From the NCBI RefSeq assembly GCF_000429965.1, contig NZ_AUCW01000021.1, positions 1-64,000 of the forward strand: a DNA stretch of 64,000 bases, in the 5' to 3' direction. This DNA is from Desulfogranum mediterraneum DSM 13871 (GTDB taxonomy: Bacteria > Desulfobacterota > Desulfobulbia > Desulfobulbales > Desulfobulbaceae). Both the position numbers and the translations under genes were made by a program. Under the pieces are notes generated by a model, which worked only from the letters and a program-made list of their open reading frames with translations, did no database searches and had not been told where the DNA came from. Each line of letters starts with the position of its first letter. Positions within the stretch are counted from its first letter, which is position 1. Shown in pieces: positions 52,806 through 61,829 of the stretch.

Positions 52806-53624
52806 GTGGTGAAACAGACGATGAAAAAGAGCGAGAAGACCGATCGGAGAGAGAGGGCCGAGGAAGAGGCCAGTGATCTCATCTGGGGGATCAATGCCGT
52901 GTCCGAGGCCCTGGGGCAACAGGCCAAGGCAATAAGTGAAGTTTTGGTCCTCAAGGGCAAGGCAGGGCCACGGATCCAGCAGATTGTGGATGGGGCCAGG
53001 ACCCAGGGGGTCAGGCTCCGTTTTGTGGAGCAGAATCGCCTGGGGGTGCCGAGAAACTGTCATCACCAGGGGGTGGTGGCCCGACTGGCTGCTACCGCTC
53101 TCTCCAGCCTGGAGGAGCTGCTGGCCGCGGTGGGCGGCGACTCCGAATCCGGAGCCAGGCCTGCCAGGATCCTTGTGCTCGACTCTATCCAGGATCCTCG
53201 CAACCTGGGTTCTATCCTACGTTCCGCCCTGGCCGCCGGCTTTGCTCACATCATCCTCACCCGAGAGCGGAGTGCGCCGGTCACCGGCACCGTAGCCAGG
53301 ACTTCCGCCGGGGCGGTCTCCCACCTGCAACTCTGTCAGGTGGTTAACCTGGTGGATGCCCTTCAGAAACTCAAGGACCAGGGCTTCTGGATCTACGGAG
53401 GGGTCGCCGAGAGTGAGCAGGCGCTCTCCATGTACAGTGTGGACTTTTCCGGGCCGATCTGTCTGGTGGTGGGCAGCGAGGGCAAGGGGATCAGGCCCCT
53501 GGTCCGCAAGCAGTGTGATCAGCTGGTCACCATACCCATGGAGGGCGGTTTCAATTCCCTCAACGCCTCGGTGGCTGCAGCCCTGTTGATGTTTGAGGTC
53601 CAGCGCCAGGCCCTCTCCCGCTAG
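52806..53624 (+). CDS. rlmB: 23S rRNA (guanosine 2251-2'-O)-methyltransferase, TrmH family
   Basis: This 272-residue SpoU/TrmH protein has a substrate-binding N-terminal domain (WGINAVSEAL) and the knotted SPOUT core: LDSIQDPRNLGSILRSA, VVGSEGKGIRPLV, IPMEGGFNSLNASVAAA. RlmB is the best match; a tRNA-acting TrmH paralogue is possible. The start is a GTG. A strong terminator follows. Confidence 0.88.
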   Translation: MVKQTMKKSEKTDRRERAEEEASDLIWGINAVSEALGQQAKAISEVLVLKGKAGPRIQQIVDGARTQGVRLRFVEQNRLGVPRNCHHQGVVARLAATALSSLEELLAAVGGDSESGARPARILVLDSIQDPRNLGSILRSALAAGFAHIILTRERSAPVTGTVARTSAGAVSHLQLCQVVNLVDALQKLKDQGFWIYGGVAESEQALSMYSVDFSGPICLVVGSEGKGIRPLVRKQCDQLVTIPMEGGFNSLNASVAAALLMFEVQRQALSR

Positions 53625-53690
53625 TTTCTCGGTCCGCAGCTGGGGCGCAAGCCCTCCCGGGTAGTCCTGGAAAGAGGCAGCGTAAAGCCA

Positions 53691-53732
53691 AAGAGCCCTG
53701 TCCTCTTGAAGAGGACAGGGCTCTTTTTTTTT
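53691..53732. terminator. Strong bidirectional terminator
   Basis: AAGAGCCCTGTCCTC (53691-53705) pairs perfectly with GAGGACAGGGCTCTT (53711-53725), followed by a run of T. It separates rlmB from the convergent S1 gene. Confidence 0.9.
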
Positions 53733-53767
53733 GCTCACAGGCAGACGCTGTGCGCTGCTGTGGGCCC

Positions 53768-54928
53768 TTATTTCTTCTTGTTGATCTGTGCCTTAAGCAG
53801 GTCGCCCAGGGTACCCATGGATTTGGGGGTGGAGTCTGCCGGCGGTGGAGTGTAGCGCTCCTCGCGCTGCTCCTTCTCCGTATAGTCTGCCGGGACCAGT
53901 GAGATCCGTTGCTGATCCTGGTCGATGGCATCGATCTTGATCGTCAACTCCTGGCCGGCTTCCAGCACCTCCCGGGGATGATTGATCCTCCGTCCGGAAC
54001 CCAACTTGGAGATGTGGAGCAGGCCGTCGATGCCGGGCTCCAGGGTGATGAAGGCGCCAAAGTCCGCCAGCCTGGAGACCCTGCCCAGATGGGTGGAACC
54101 GAGCGGATATTTTTCGCCCACCTCATCCCAGGGGTTGGCCAGGGCCGCCCGTAGGCTCAGGGAGATCTTGTCGCTCTCCCAGTCCAGCCGTTTGACCATG
54201 ACTTCCACCTCCTGACCCAGCTGGACCACATCCTCCACCTTGTCGGTCTGGCCCCAGGCCAGTTCGGAGATGGGGATCAGGCCGTCTACACCGCCGATGT
54301 CGACAAAGGCGCCAAAGTCGCGGATGGAGGTGACGGTCCCGTTGACGGTCATGCCCTCTTCCAGGGTCTCTACCAGCTTCTCCCGCTCCAGGGCCCGCTG
54401 TTCTTCCAGAATGGCCCGGGCGGAAAGGATGATGTTCTTGCCGCGGTTTCCAAATTCGATGATCTTGAAGGAGAGGGTCTGCTCCAGGTAGAGCTCAGGC
54501 TCGTCCACCCGGCGGATACCCATCTGGGAGTAGGGACAGAAGCCGCGCTGGCCGGCGACCTGTACCGAGAAACCACCCTTGACCTCTCCGGTGACCTTGC
54601 CCTCCACAGGGATCCCTGCATGAAAGGCATTTTCCAACTCCTCTGCCGAGGCCTGACCGGAACCGATCTTGGTGGTAAAGACCATTTCGCCCCCCCTGGC
54701 AGAGAGCAGGAAGACCTCGATGGTATCGCCGACCGCATGGGGGATTTCTCCCTCATCGTTGCGGAGTTCTCCGCTGTTGAGGATGCCTTCACTTTTGACG
54801 CCGACATCGAGGAAGATGGACTCTCCGTTGATGGCGGCGATCACCGCTTGGACCCGGTCACCTGGTTTCAGGGATGGGCGTGTCACGGCTTTGGCCTGGA
54901 ATAGGTCGGTAAATTTTTCGTCACTCAT
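53768..54928 (-). CDS. rpsA: S1-domain protein (30S ribosomal protein S1-like, four domains)
   Basis: This 386-residue protein has four S1 RNA-binding domains, roughly at 22-95, 110-180, 200-268 and 285-355; the clearest are VTSIRDFGAFVDIGGVDGLI and VSRLADFGAFITLEPGIDGL. It is shorter than the six-domain proteobacterial S1 (about 560 residues), so it may be a second S1-like RNA-binding protein rather than the ribosomal one. The ATG at 54928 was chosen because the frame upstream runs through the next gene. Confidence 0.8.
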   Translation of the reverse strand: MSDEKFTDLFQAKAVTRPSLKPGDRVQAVIAAINGESIFLDVGVKSEGILNSGELRNDEGEIPHAVGDTIEVFLLSARGGEMVFTTKIGSGQASAEELENAFHAGIPVEGKVTGEVKGGFSVQVAGQRGFCPYSQMGIRRVDEPELYLEQTLSFKIIEFGNRGKNIILSARAILEEQRALEREKLVETLEEGMTVNGTVTSIRDFGAFVDIGGVDGLIPISELAWGQTDKVEDVVQLGQEVEVMVKRLDWESDKISLSLRAALANPWDEVGEKYPLGSTHLGRVSRLADFGAFITLEPGIDGLLHISKLGSGRRINHPREVLEAGQELTIKIDAIDQDQQRISLVPADYTEKEQREERYTPPPADSTPKSMGTLGDLLKAQINKKK

Positions 54929-54953
54929 GGTCTTTTGTTGGCTGGTAAAGGTG

Positions 54954-55535
54954 TTAAAGGTTAACCAGGTTGGAACCTGGAGTATGGGTGGTATGGAGAT
55001 AGGTGGTGGAGGAGGCAAACTCCTCCTCGAAATCCATGGGCCTGCCCACGGTGAGGCGGCGAACGGAAAAATCCAGGCTGTCAAAGAGGATGAAGCCGGG
55101 AGCAGCATCCTTGCCCAGGAGGTCACCGGGATTGACCACCAAGCAGTCGCCGATCTCTTGCACTGCCGCGATATGATCGTGCCCGCAGCAGACCAGATCG
55201 AACTCTCCGCTGCGGGCAAGGGCATGGGCCTTTTCCGGGTAGTGATGAAAACCGATCCGGAGCCCGTCCAGCCGGCAGCAGCCCTGGGTGCCATGGTGGG
55301 TGAAGGTGCCTGCCGAGGCGGCGCAGCGCGTCTTGATCAGTTGAAGGTCGCCCTGGTTGTTGCCGGAGATCAGGTGAATCGGGCCCTGGAAGGCCTGAAG
55401 GTGTCCCAGCATGAAGGGGGAGATCAGGTCGCCGCAGTGGATCAGGCAGCCTGCGCCGGCCTGATTGGCGAGTTGAACTGCCCGCCTGAGATGAACGATC
55501 TGGTCATGGCTGTCGGAAAGAATGGCTATGAGCAT
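54954..55535 (-). CDS. YfcE/MJ0936-family metallophosphodiesterase
   Basis: This 193-residue enzyme has IAILSDSHDQIVHLR (metal-binding D-x-H), CLIHCGDLIS, ISGNNQGD (GNxD-like), and CCGHDHIA (GHTH variant), the calcineurin-like core of small phosphodiesterases. The substrate is unknown. The S1 gene follows 25 bases later on the same strand. Confidence 0.88.
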   Translation of the reverse strand: MLIAILSDSHDQIVHLRRAVQLANQAGAGCLIHCGDLISPFMLGHLQAFQGPIHLISGNNQGDLQLIKTRCAASAGTFTHHGTQGCCRLDGLRIGFHHYPEKAHALARSGEFDLVCCGHDHIAAVQEIGDCLVVNPGDLLGKDAAPGFILFDSLDFSVRRLTVGRPMDFEEEFASSTTYLHTTHTPGSNLVNL

Positions 55536-55705
55536 GGCAGGTAGCGGAAATAGTGATCAGCAGAGGACCAGGCGGTGAGGACCTGAAGGGAGATTGTGAG
55601 AGGCTGTTGAACAACCGGATTCAGGTTCAATCTTTACTCTGCTTCGTGGTTTGGGGCAACCCCTTTCTTCGGCCTGGCGTGGAAGCCGGGGGGACGGCCA
55701 CCGGG

Positions 55706-56422
55706 CTATTGGCGGATGATCTCGGTTCCCGGCGCAAGTTCCAGGTCAAGCAGGGCCTCGAGCTGTTTGCCGTCACCGGGGGTGACCTGGTCCAGGGTGA
55801 TCCCGGAGAGGTCCAGGGTGGTGATTGCGCCGAAGTGATCTTCCATGCTCAGCCTCTGGATCAGCTGATCCGCTCCAAACCAGATCTGGAGGCGCTGGAG
55901 TTGGGCGTGGGGTTTTCGGGGGGTCAGGAGCAGGGTCGTCAGGGTGGCCCCTGCCTCTGGGCTGTGCTCTTCAGGGGAGGCAACGGCGAAGCTCTCCAGG
56001 AGATCGGTTCTGCCGGAGAAGAGGGCCAGGGTGATGTCCGGGTTGCGCCGGTCGGTGGAGGTGATGAGCAGCTGGTTGTCTGCCCGGCTATAGATGGAGA
56101 GCTGGTCACCGGTGTTGAGGATACTCTGCTGGTTGGGCTCCAGGTAATCCCAGCGCATGATGGTGGTCGGAGGGTTAGCGCCCGGCTCAGCTGGTGCTTG
56201 CCGGTAGAGGATAGCCCGGCCACGACCGGAACGGATACGGCCGCTGGTGGTGGTCTGCTGGGAAAAGTCAAAGCCGATGCTGCTGAGCTGTTGGTAGCGT
56301 TCCTGGATCTTGCGGAGCTGAAGCTCGCCCGGGCTGAGTTGATCCTGACCGCTCCAGAGCAGGCCGGGACAGAGGAGGGCCAGGGCTAGGAGGGCCAGAC
56401 AGGCAGAACAGAGCTTAGACAT
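55706..56422 (-). CDS. lolA: LolA-like outer-membrane lipoprotein carrier
   Basis: This 238-residue protein has a signal peptide (ALLALALLCPGLLWSG) and the LolA fold pattern: IQERYQQLSSIGFDFSQQTT, GRGRAILYRQ, MRWDYLEPNQQSILNTGDQL, LDLSGITLDQ. It would carry lipoproteins across the periplasm. It overlaps the end of murI by eight bases. Confidence 0.8.
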   Translation of the reverse strand: MSKLCSACLALLALALLCPGLLWSGQDQLSPGELQLRKIQERYQQLSSIGFDFSQQTTTSGRIRSGRGRAILYRQAPAEPGANPPTTIMRWDYLEPNQQSILNTGDQLSIYSRADNQLLITSTDRRNPDITLALFSGRTDLLESFAVASPEEHSPEAGATLTTLLLTPRKPHAQLQRLQIWFGADQLIQRLSMEDHFGAITTLDLSGITLDQVTPGDGKQLEALLDLELAPGTEIIRQ

Positions 56423-57203
56423 CTACTTTCTCCAGGTGAACAGTGCGGCCAAAGATGGCATTGGCCAGGGAGGCGGTCGGCTCGGGCAGGTCGGAGACAA
56501 AGAAGCGACTTTCCTGTCCAGGCGCACGGAGGGAGCGTTCCAGTTCCGGGTTCCGGCCGAGGAAGTGGCGCAGGGCCAGGGCCGTCTCTATGGAGGAGTC
56601 GATGACCTCCACCCGTTTGCCCATGCGCGGCTCGATCAGAGGTCGAAGCAGCGGGTAATGGGTACAGCCGAGAATGAGGGTATCCACCTGCCTCTCCCGC
56701 AGGGGGCGGAGGTATTTCTTGACGATCATCTTGGTCTCCCTCCGTTTGAGCCAGCCCTCTTCAACCAGAGGGACCAGCAGAGGACAGGCCTGGGAGTGGA
56801 CGGTGTAGTCGGGCTGGTGGGCATGGATCCGTTCCTGGTAGATGCCGGAGCGGATGGTTGCCCTGGTGCCGATGACCCCGATGTTGCCGCTGCGGCTCTT
56901 GGCCAGTGCCTGGCTGACGGCAGGCTTGATCACGTCAAGAACCGGACAGGAAAGCTCTCGGCGCAGGGTAGGGCCGGCGGTGCTTGCCGCAGAGTTACAG
57001 GCAATGACGATCAGGCTGGCTCCCTGGTCAATCAGGAAACGGGTGTTGTGCCGGGCGTAATCGAGCAGCGCCTCCGGACTCTTGGAGCCATAGGGCGTGC
57101 GGAGGAGGTCGCCGAAGTAGAGGACCGGATAGTCGGGACAGAGTCGTTCGATGGCACGGGTAACGGTCATTCCGCCGAGGCCGGAGTCAAAAATACCAAT
57201 CAT
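56415..57203 (-). CDS. murI: Glutamate racemase
   Basis: This 262-residue enzyme has IGIFDSGLGGMTV, VIACNSAAS (first catalytic Cys) and ILGCTHYPLL (second catalytic Cys). It makes D-glutamate for peptidoglycan. The ATG at 57203 begins the domain; longer frames run into the mucR gene and are not supported. Confidence 0.95.
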   Translation of the reverse strand: MIGIFDSGLGGMTVTRAIERLCPDYPVLYFGDLLRTPYGSKSPEALLDYARHNTRFLIDQGASLIVIACNSAASTAGPTLRRELSCPVLDVIKPAVSQALAKSRSGNIGVIGTRATIRSGIYQERIHAHQPDYTVHSQACPLLVPLVEEGWLKRRETKMIVKKYLRPLRERQVDTLILGCTHYPLLRPLIEPRMGKRVEVIDSSIETALALRHFLGRNPELERSLRAPGQESRFFVSDLPEPTASLANAIFGRTVHLEKVDV

Positions 57204-57289
57204 GTGATCAGGCTGAAAAAACGCTTGGGATTGAGGGCAGGAAGATCGCCGCTGCGCTCCTGCAGAGGCAGCGGCGATGGCTGGGCGGG

Positions 57290-57727
57290 TTACTTGGTTT
57301 TTTTCTTGGTGCGTGCTTCGATGGCCTTGCGCAGGTTGTCCGGCAAACCGCGTTCTTTGCCGGATTTGGAACGACGCTCGGACAGGGATTTTGCACAGAG
57401 GGGCTGACGGGCGGAGAAACCGTATTTTTTGCGGTACTCCTTGCTGGTCAGGTCGTGGGACTTCAAGTGTTTTGGAGAGAGCATCTTGAATTCCTGGCCG
57501 CATTCCAGGCAGATCACCTTGTTCCTTTGGATGGACTTTTTCGGCTCCATCACAGGGCCGGCTTCTTCTGCAGGGCTCTCTGCACCGACGACCTCCATCT
57601 CCTGGAGGGACTTCAGGGTCTGGAAGGTGTCGTTGAGTGCCTCTTTGATGTCATCGGTACTCATCTCTTTGCTACTGATCTGGGACTGTATGATTTCAGC
57701 AGTCATCTCAACAAGTGACTTGCTCAT
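57290..57727 (-). CDS. MucR/Ros-family zinc-finger transcriptional regulator
   Basis: This 145-residue protein has an acidic helical N-terminal half and a C-terminal Ros-type zinc finger: CLECGQEFKMLSPKHLKSH followed by LTSKEYRKKYGF. MucR proteins act as H-NS-like silencers or regulators of surface genes in alphaproteobacteria; the family is also common in Desulfobacterota. Confidence 0.92.
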   Translation of the reverse strand: MSKSLVEMTAEIIQSQISSKEMSTDDIKEALNDTFQTLKSLQEMEVVGAESPAEEAGPVMEPKKSIQRNKVICLECGQEFKMLSPKHLKSHDLTSKEYRKKYGFSARQPLCAKSLSERRSKSGKERGLPDNLRKAIEARTKKKTK

Positions 57728-58668
57728 TGCTTGCTCCTATTTGATAAATATTGGTTGGTAAAGAATAGTAGATGCGATTTAATAGGCACAACAATAGGAC
57801 AGGTCTGGCCATGATGCAATTTTTTTCTGTAATATTGGGGAAAATATTTTTCCTGATGTCCCGCTTAGGCGAGTTGTTTGGAGATAACTCTATGGAATTC
57901 AGTGCAAAGAGGACAGGGCTTCTGGAAAAATCATTGGAGAGCCAGCACTCTTTTGAAAAGGCCGGGCAAACTGTCTGATGGTTTAGCTTCCGGGACGGTG
58001 CGTCTGTTTTTCTGTCCCTTTGACCAGGGAAAAACGTCGCCGGAATAGCTCCTTGGGGTGTTGGAGTCCCTCCTGAAACCAAAAAACAGCTTGCTGCTGC
58101 CGTTCGCCTGCCCGGAGAGTGTTTTTTGAGGAGGCTGCAGGAGAAGATCTGCGGGCAGAGGGGCTTGAGCCCGAGGGGGGCACGGGCGCACGGACTTCGG
58201 GCTGCCTGCTCGCAGGCGAGGAGAGGGGGCGCGGTCCAGGCCTGGATAGAGGGAGCTGCGGTCTGATGCACTGGTTCTCACTGGTTCTTATAGGAGAAGT
58301 AATGGAGCTTTCCCGGGTACACCGCCTTGCTCCAGTATTGATCAGTACACAGGGGACTTTGCTTTTTTTGGGAGGTGCATCTGCTGTCCAGGTTGACTTG
58401 AGTAGGCTCGGTCGTCCTGTAGGCCAGCTAGAAAATCGCCTGTTCTGCCAACTTCGGGCCTGCCCTCAAGATGACCTCTTCGGAAGAGCAAAGGTATGTC
58501 TGCGCCACAATGTATGGCGCGCCGTGACCTTGACGGAAAAGTCTCATTTTTCAAGCTACTCTGGAGAAGGGAGCTCTTTTTCCTTTTCCCAGACTGGCAG
58601 AGGCCCTGCTGAAGCGTTGGATTGTAGCCCCATCTGCCTGGAGGAAGACTTGAATCCGGGAAGATCAG
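57728..58668. other. Long gene-free interval
   Basis: About 940 bases with no gene I can support. Open frames here lack ribosome-binding sites and have unrecognisable, compositionally odd products. A GCGCCA / TGGCGC inverted repeat lies near 58509-58530. It probably includes the mucR promoter region at its left end. Confidence 0.5.
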
Positions 58669-58669
58669 G

Positions 58670-58698
58670 TTGACAGGGTAGTATGGAGACATTATTAT
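58670..58698 (+). promoter_or_regulatory. Sigma70 promoter of the fmdB-type gene
   Basis: A perfect -35 TTGACA (58670-58675), a 17-base spacer and TATTAT (58693-58698, five of six) precede the FmdB-type gene by about 65 bases. Confidence 0.7.
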
Positions 58699-58763
58699 CT
58701 GTGTGGTTTACAAGCGCTGTCAAGGCCATATACCTAAAATCTCTTTATTTTTGAGGAAGTACG

Positions 58764-59057
58764 ATGCCTGTGTATGAATATGAGTGTGCGGGATGTGAAA
58801 AAGTTTTTGAAGTCCAGCAACGGATGGCTGATGGTCCCTTGGAGATCTGCCCCGAATGTGGCGGCCCAGTGAAAAAACTCATCTCCATGAGTTCCTTTCA
58901 GTTGAAGGGCGGCGGCTGGTATGCCGATGGCTACAGCACCACCTCAGGTGGGAACGGCAAAAAAAGCCCCTCGTCCTCCCCCTCCAGCCCGGCTCCATCT
59001 TCACCGCCCTGTCAGTCGGGCAGCGAAGCCTGTAAGAGTTGTCCTGCCGCCAACTAA
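58764..59057 (+). CDS. FmdB-family zinc-ribbon protein
   Basis: This 97-residue protein has a zinc ribbon (YEYECAGCEKVFEVQQRM, CPECGGPVKKLIS) and a low-complexity Ser/Pro tail with a final CKSCPAAN. The family is small putative regulators of unknown target. Confidence 0.88.
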   Translation: MPVYEYECAGCEKVFEVQQRMADGPLEICPECGGPVKKLISMSSFQLKGGGWYADGYSTTSGGNGKKSPSSSPSSPAPSSPPCQSGSEACKSCPAAN

Positions 59058-59145
59058 GGCGATCTGAAATTCCTGTCCCCGGCCTGACCGAGGACCATGG
59101 CCCAGCTGTCTGTTATTGCAACGTCTCATCTTTCCGGAGAACCTC

Positions 59146-59799
59146 ATGCCTCGCCTCGCTGTTGCCCCCCTGGTTGGAGCCCTGCTCCTGCTCACCCTTG
59201 CCGGCTGCTCTTCCACCTACTATTCGACTCTGGAGAAATTCGGCGTACATAAACGGGATGTGATGGTGGATCGGGTCAGTGAGGCCCGTGATGCCCAGGA
59301 GGAGGCCAAGGAGCAGTTTCAGAGTGCCTATGAGCAGTTTGCCAGCGTGGTCCAGGTGGATGGCGGCGATCTTGAAGAGCAGTACAAGGTCTTAAACAGC
59401 GCCTATGAGAAGAGTGAGGCCAGGGCAGCAGAAGTCCATGACCGGATCGGTGCGGTGGAGTCCGTTGCCCAGGCACTCTTTGAGGAGTGGGAGTCGGAGC
59501 TGGATCAGTATTCCAGCGCCAGCCTGCGCCGCGACAGCAAACAGAAGTTGAGCCAGACCCGTAAACAGTATCACCAGTTGATGGCGGCCATGCGTCGGGC
59601 CGAAGATAAGATTCAGCCTGTGCTGGTGGTCTTCCACGACCAGGTCCTCTACCTCAAACATAATCTCAATGCCCGGGCCATCGCCGCCCTGCAGGGGGAG
59701 ATGCTTGGCCTGGAACGTGAGGTGGCCCAACTCCTGGCAGAGATGGAGGCCTCCATTCGTGAGGCTGATCAGTTTATCTCCCAACTCCATCAGGGCTGA
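59146..59799 (+). CDS. DUF2959-family lipoprotein
   Basis: This 217-residue lipoprotein (lipobox TLAGC, Cys 21) is a long coiled-coil protein with YYSTLEKFGVHKRDVMVDRV and ARDAQEEAKEQFQSAYEQF, the start of DUF2959 proteins. Function unknown. The ATG at 59146 has CGGAG upstream and begins the lipoprotein signal. Confidence 0.85.
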   Translation: MPRLAVAPLVGALLLLTLAGCSSTYYSTLEKFGVHKRDVMVDRVSEARDAQEEAKEQFQSAYEQFASVVQVDGGDLEEQYKVLNSAYEKSEARAAEVHDRIGAVESVAQALFEEWESELDQYSSASLRRDSKQKLSQTRKQYHQLMAAMRRAEDKIQPVLVVFHDQVLYLKHNLNARAIAALQGEMLGLEREVAQLLAEMEASIREADQFISQLHQG

Positions 59800-59871
59800 A
59801 CACCCCTTGCCGGGCTGCAGCGACGAGACCAGCGCTCTCCTCTGCATGCCGCCGGCTGATTCGGGCAGGGC

Positions 59872-60981
59872 TCAGCGTCCGGCCTCCCTGGTGATGATGG
59901 CCATGGCATCGCCATAGGAGAAGAAACGGTAGCCCCTGGCAACCGCCTCCTTGTAGGCGCCCAGGATCTTCTCCCTGCCGGCCAGCGCCGAAACCAGAAA
60001 GAGCAGTGATGACTGCGGCAGGTGGAAGTTGGTGATCAGGTTGTCCACGGTTCGGAATCGGTAGCCTGGGTAGATAAAGAGATCGCAGGACCCCTCCATG
60101 GGCCGGACCACCCCCTGGCTGTCGGTGGCAAATTCCAGAGAACGCACCGAGGTCGTTCCCACGGCCCAGATCCTTCCCCCCCGCTCTTTTACCGCATTGA
60201 TGGTCCCTGCTGCCTCTGGGGAGAGGCTGAGGTGTTCCCTGTGGATCTGATGGTTGCGGATATCTGCGCTTCGTACCGGGGCAAAGGTGCCGTAGCCCAC
60301 ATGGAGCGTGAGGGAGACCAACTCAACCCCCTTGCGGCTGATGGCCTCGAGCAGCTCCTCGCTGAAGTGCAGCCCTGCGGTGGGCGCTGCCACGGAGCCG
60401 GGGTGGTGGGCATACTTGGTCTGATAGCGCCGCTGGTCCTCCTCGGTGGTACCGTTGCTGCGTTGGATATAGGGAGGCAGGGGCACCTGGCCATGGCTCT
60501 GGATGAGGGCTTCCAGGTCTTCTCCCTGTTCCGGGTGATACTCCAGCACGACCCGGGCCTTGCCGTCCTCCTGGTATGCCTCGATTCTGGCGCTCAGCCG
60601 TTCGCTGAAGTGGAGGACGCTCCCCGGTTTCGGCCGTTTGGAACTCTTGATCAGGCCCAGGGCCGATGCCTGTTGTCCTGCCGTGCCCTCCGCACCCGGA
60701 GCCAGGAGGGTGGGAAACTCCAGCAGGAAGAGTTCCGCCTTGCCGCCCGTGGCCTTGCGGCCAAGCAGGCGGGCCGGGAAGACCTTGGTGTTGTTGACCA
60801 CCAGGAGGTCGCCCGGGGAGAAGTGGTCGAGCAGGTCGGAGAAGCGTTGATGCTGGAGTTGCTCCTTGCTGCTGAGGACCAGGAGGCGACTCTGGTCGCG
60901 CTGGCCGGCAGGTTGCTGGGCGATCTGCCCTGGGGGGAGATGGAAGTCGTAGTCTGTGAGTTGATGGGAATAAGCTGCCAT
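59872..60981 (-). CDS. queA: SAM:tRNA ribosyltransferase-isomerase
   Basis: This 369-residue QueA has YDFHLPPGQIAQQPAGQRDQ, LLVVNNTKVFPARLLG, HPGSVAAPTAGLHFSEELL and NLITNFHLPQSSLLFLVSAL. It adds the epoxyqueuosine ring to tRNA in queuosine synthesis. It is divergent from mqnB. Confidence 0.96.
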   Translation of the reverse strand: MAAYSHQLTDYDFHLPPGQIAQQPAGQRDQSRLLVLSSKEQLQHQRFSDLLDHFSPGDLLVVNNTKVFPARLLGRKATGGKAELFLLEFPTLLAPGAEGTAGQQASALGLIKSSKRPKPGSVLHFSERLSARIEAYQEDGKARVVLEYHPEQGEDLEALIQSHGQVPLPPYIQRSNGTTEEDQRRYQTKYAHHPGSVAAPTAGLHFSEELLEAISRKGVELVSLTLHVGYGTFAPVRSADIRNHQIHREHLSLSPEAAGTINAVKERGGRIWAVGTTSVRSLEFATDSQGVVRPMEGSCDLFIYPGYRFRTVDNLITNFHLPQSSLLFLVSALAGREKILGAYKEAVARGYRFFSYGDAMAIITREAGR

Positions 60982-61139
60982 GGAAACGTCAGGGTAAGGG
61001 ATTGCTGATGGCCCGCGAGGATACGCGGCCTTGTCAAAATGGGATGATCCTTGGGATCGTCTGCAAAGGAGCCTACTCTACTATAGATGAGTCGGAAAGT
61101 CTCGGGCCGTTTGCCCGGATTGGTGAACAAGAGGTTTTT

Positions 61140-61802
61140 ATGTATCTGCTAACTGCGGCAACGGCCCTGGAGATGGAGTGCTTCCTTGCCCGGGCAGGCA
61201 GCCTGGATAAGGTGACGCCCCTGGTTACCGGCGTAGGGGTAGTGGAGACAGCCACCCGCCTGACCCGTTTTCTGGCCTCCACAGAGAACTGTTATCAGGG
61301 GGTGGTCAATATCGGTATTGGCGGCGCTTATATCGATGGCCACGGTCCCAGGGCCGAGCTGCTGGATATCTGTCTGGCACAGAGGGAGGTCCTGGGAGAT
61401 TTAGGGGTCTGTCTGGGCGACTCCATAGAACCGCTCATGGGCGAGGGACTGCTCTTTCAGGATCAGTTTGCCCTGGATGGGGAGCTGCTGGCCCGGGCCA
61501 GGAAGGTGCTGTTGGAGCGGAATATTCCCTGCCGGGTGGGCACCTTTGTCACGGTCCAGTGTGTCAGCGGCAGCGAGCAACGGGGCCGTCTGCTGGCTGA
61601 CTGCCACGACGGTCTCTGCGAAAACATGGAGGGTGCGGCCGCAGCCAGGGTCTGTGCGGAGTTTTCCCTGCCCCTGCTGGAGTTGCGGGCGGTCTCCAAC
61701 CTGGTGGAGGATCGGGACCGGAGCAGCTGGAAGATCAAGGAGGCTGCCAGCCGATCCGGCGAGGCGGCGGCCATCATAGTAACTGCTCTTGAGAGCAGCT
61801 AA
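61140..61802 (+). CDS. mqnB: Futalosine hydrolase
   Basis: This 220-residue nucleosidase-fold protein has LLTAATALEMECFL, VNIGIGGAYIDGHGPRAELL and CENMEGAAAARVCAEFSLPLLELRAVSN with the catalytic residues of the MTA/SAH nucleosidase family. Followed by mqnD, it fits futalosine hydrolase in menaquinone synthesis. The ATG at 61140 has AAGAGG five bases upstream. Confidence 0.88.
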   Translation: MYLLTAATALEMECFLARAGSLDKVTPLVTGVGVVETATRLTRFLASTENCYQGVVNIGIGGAYIDGHGPRAELLDICLAQREVLGDLGVCLGDSIEPLMGEGLLFQDQFALDGELLARARKVLLERNIPCRVGTFVTVQCVSGSEQRGRLLADCHDGLCENMEGAAAARVCAEFSLPLLELRAVSNLVEDRDRSSWKIKEAASRSGEAAAIIVTALESS

Positions 61803-61829
61803 CAGCGATTGATTGAGAGAGTGTGCGCA

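Noticed and set aside
58119-58673. 184-codon plus-strand open frame between mucR and the fmdB-type gene
   Set aside because: No family, no ribosome-binding site at the start, biased composition; a promoter (58670-58698) lies at its end.
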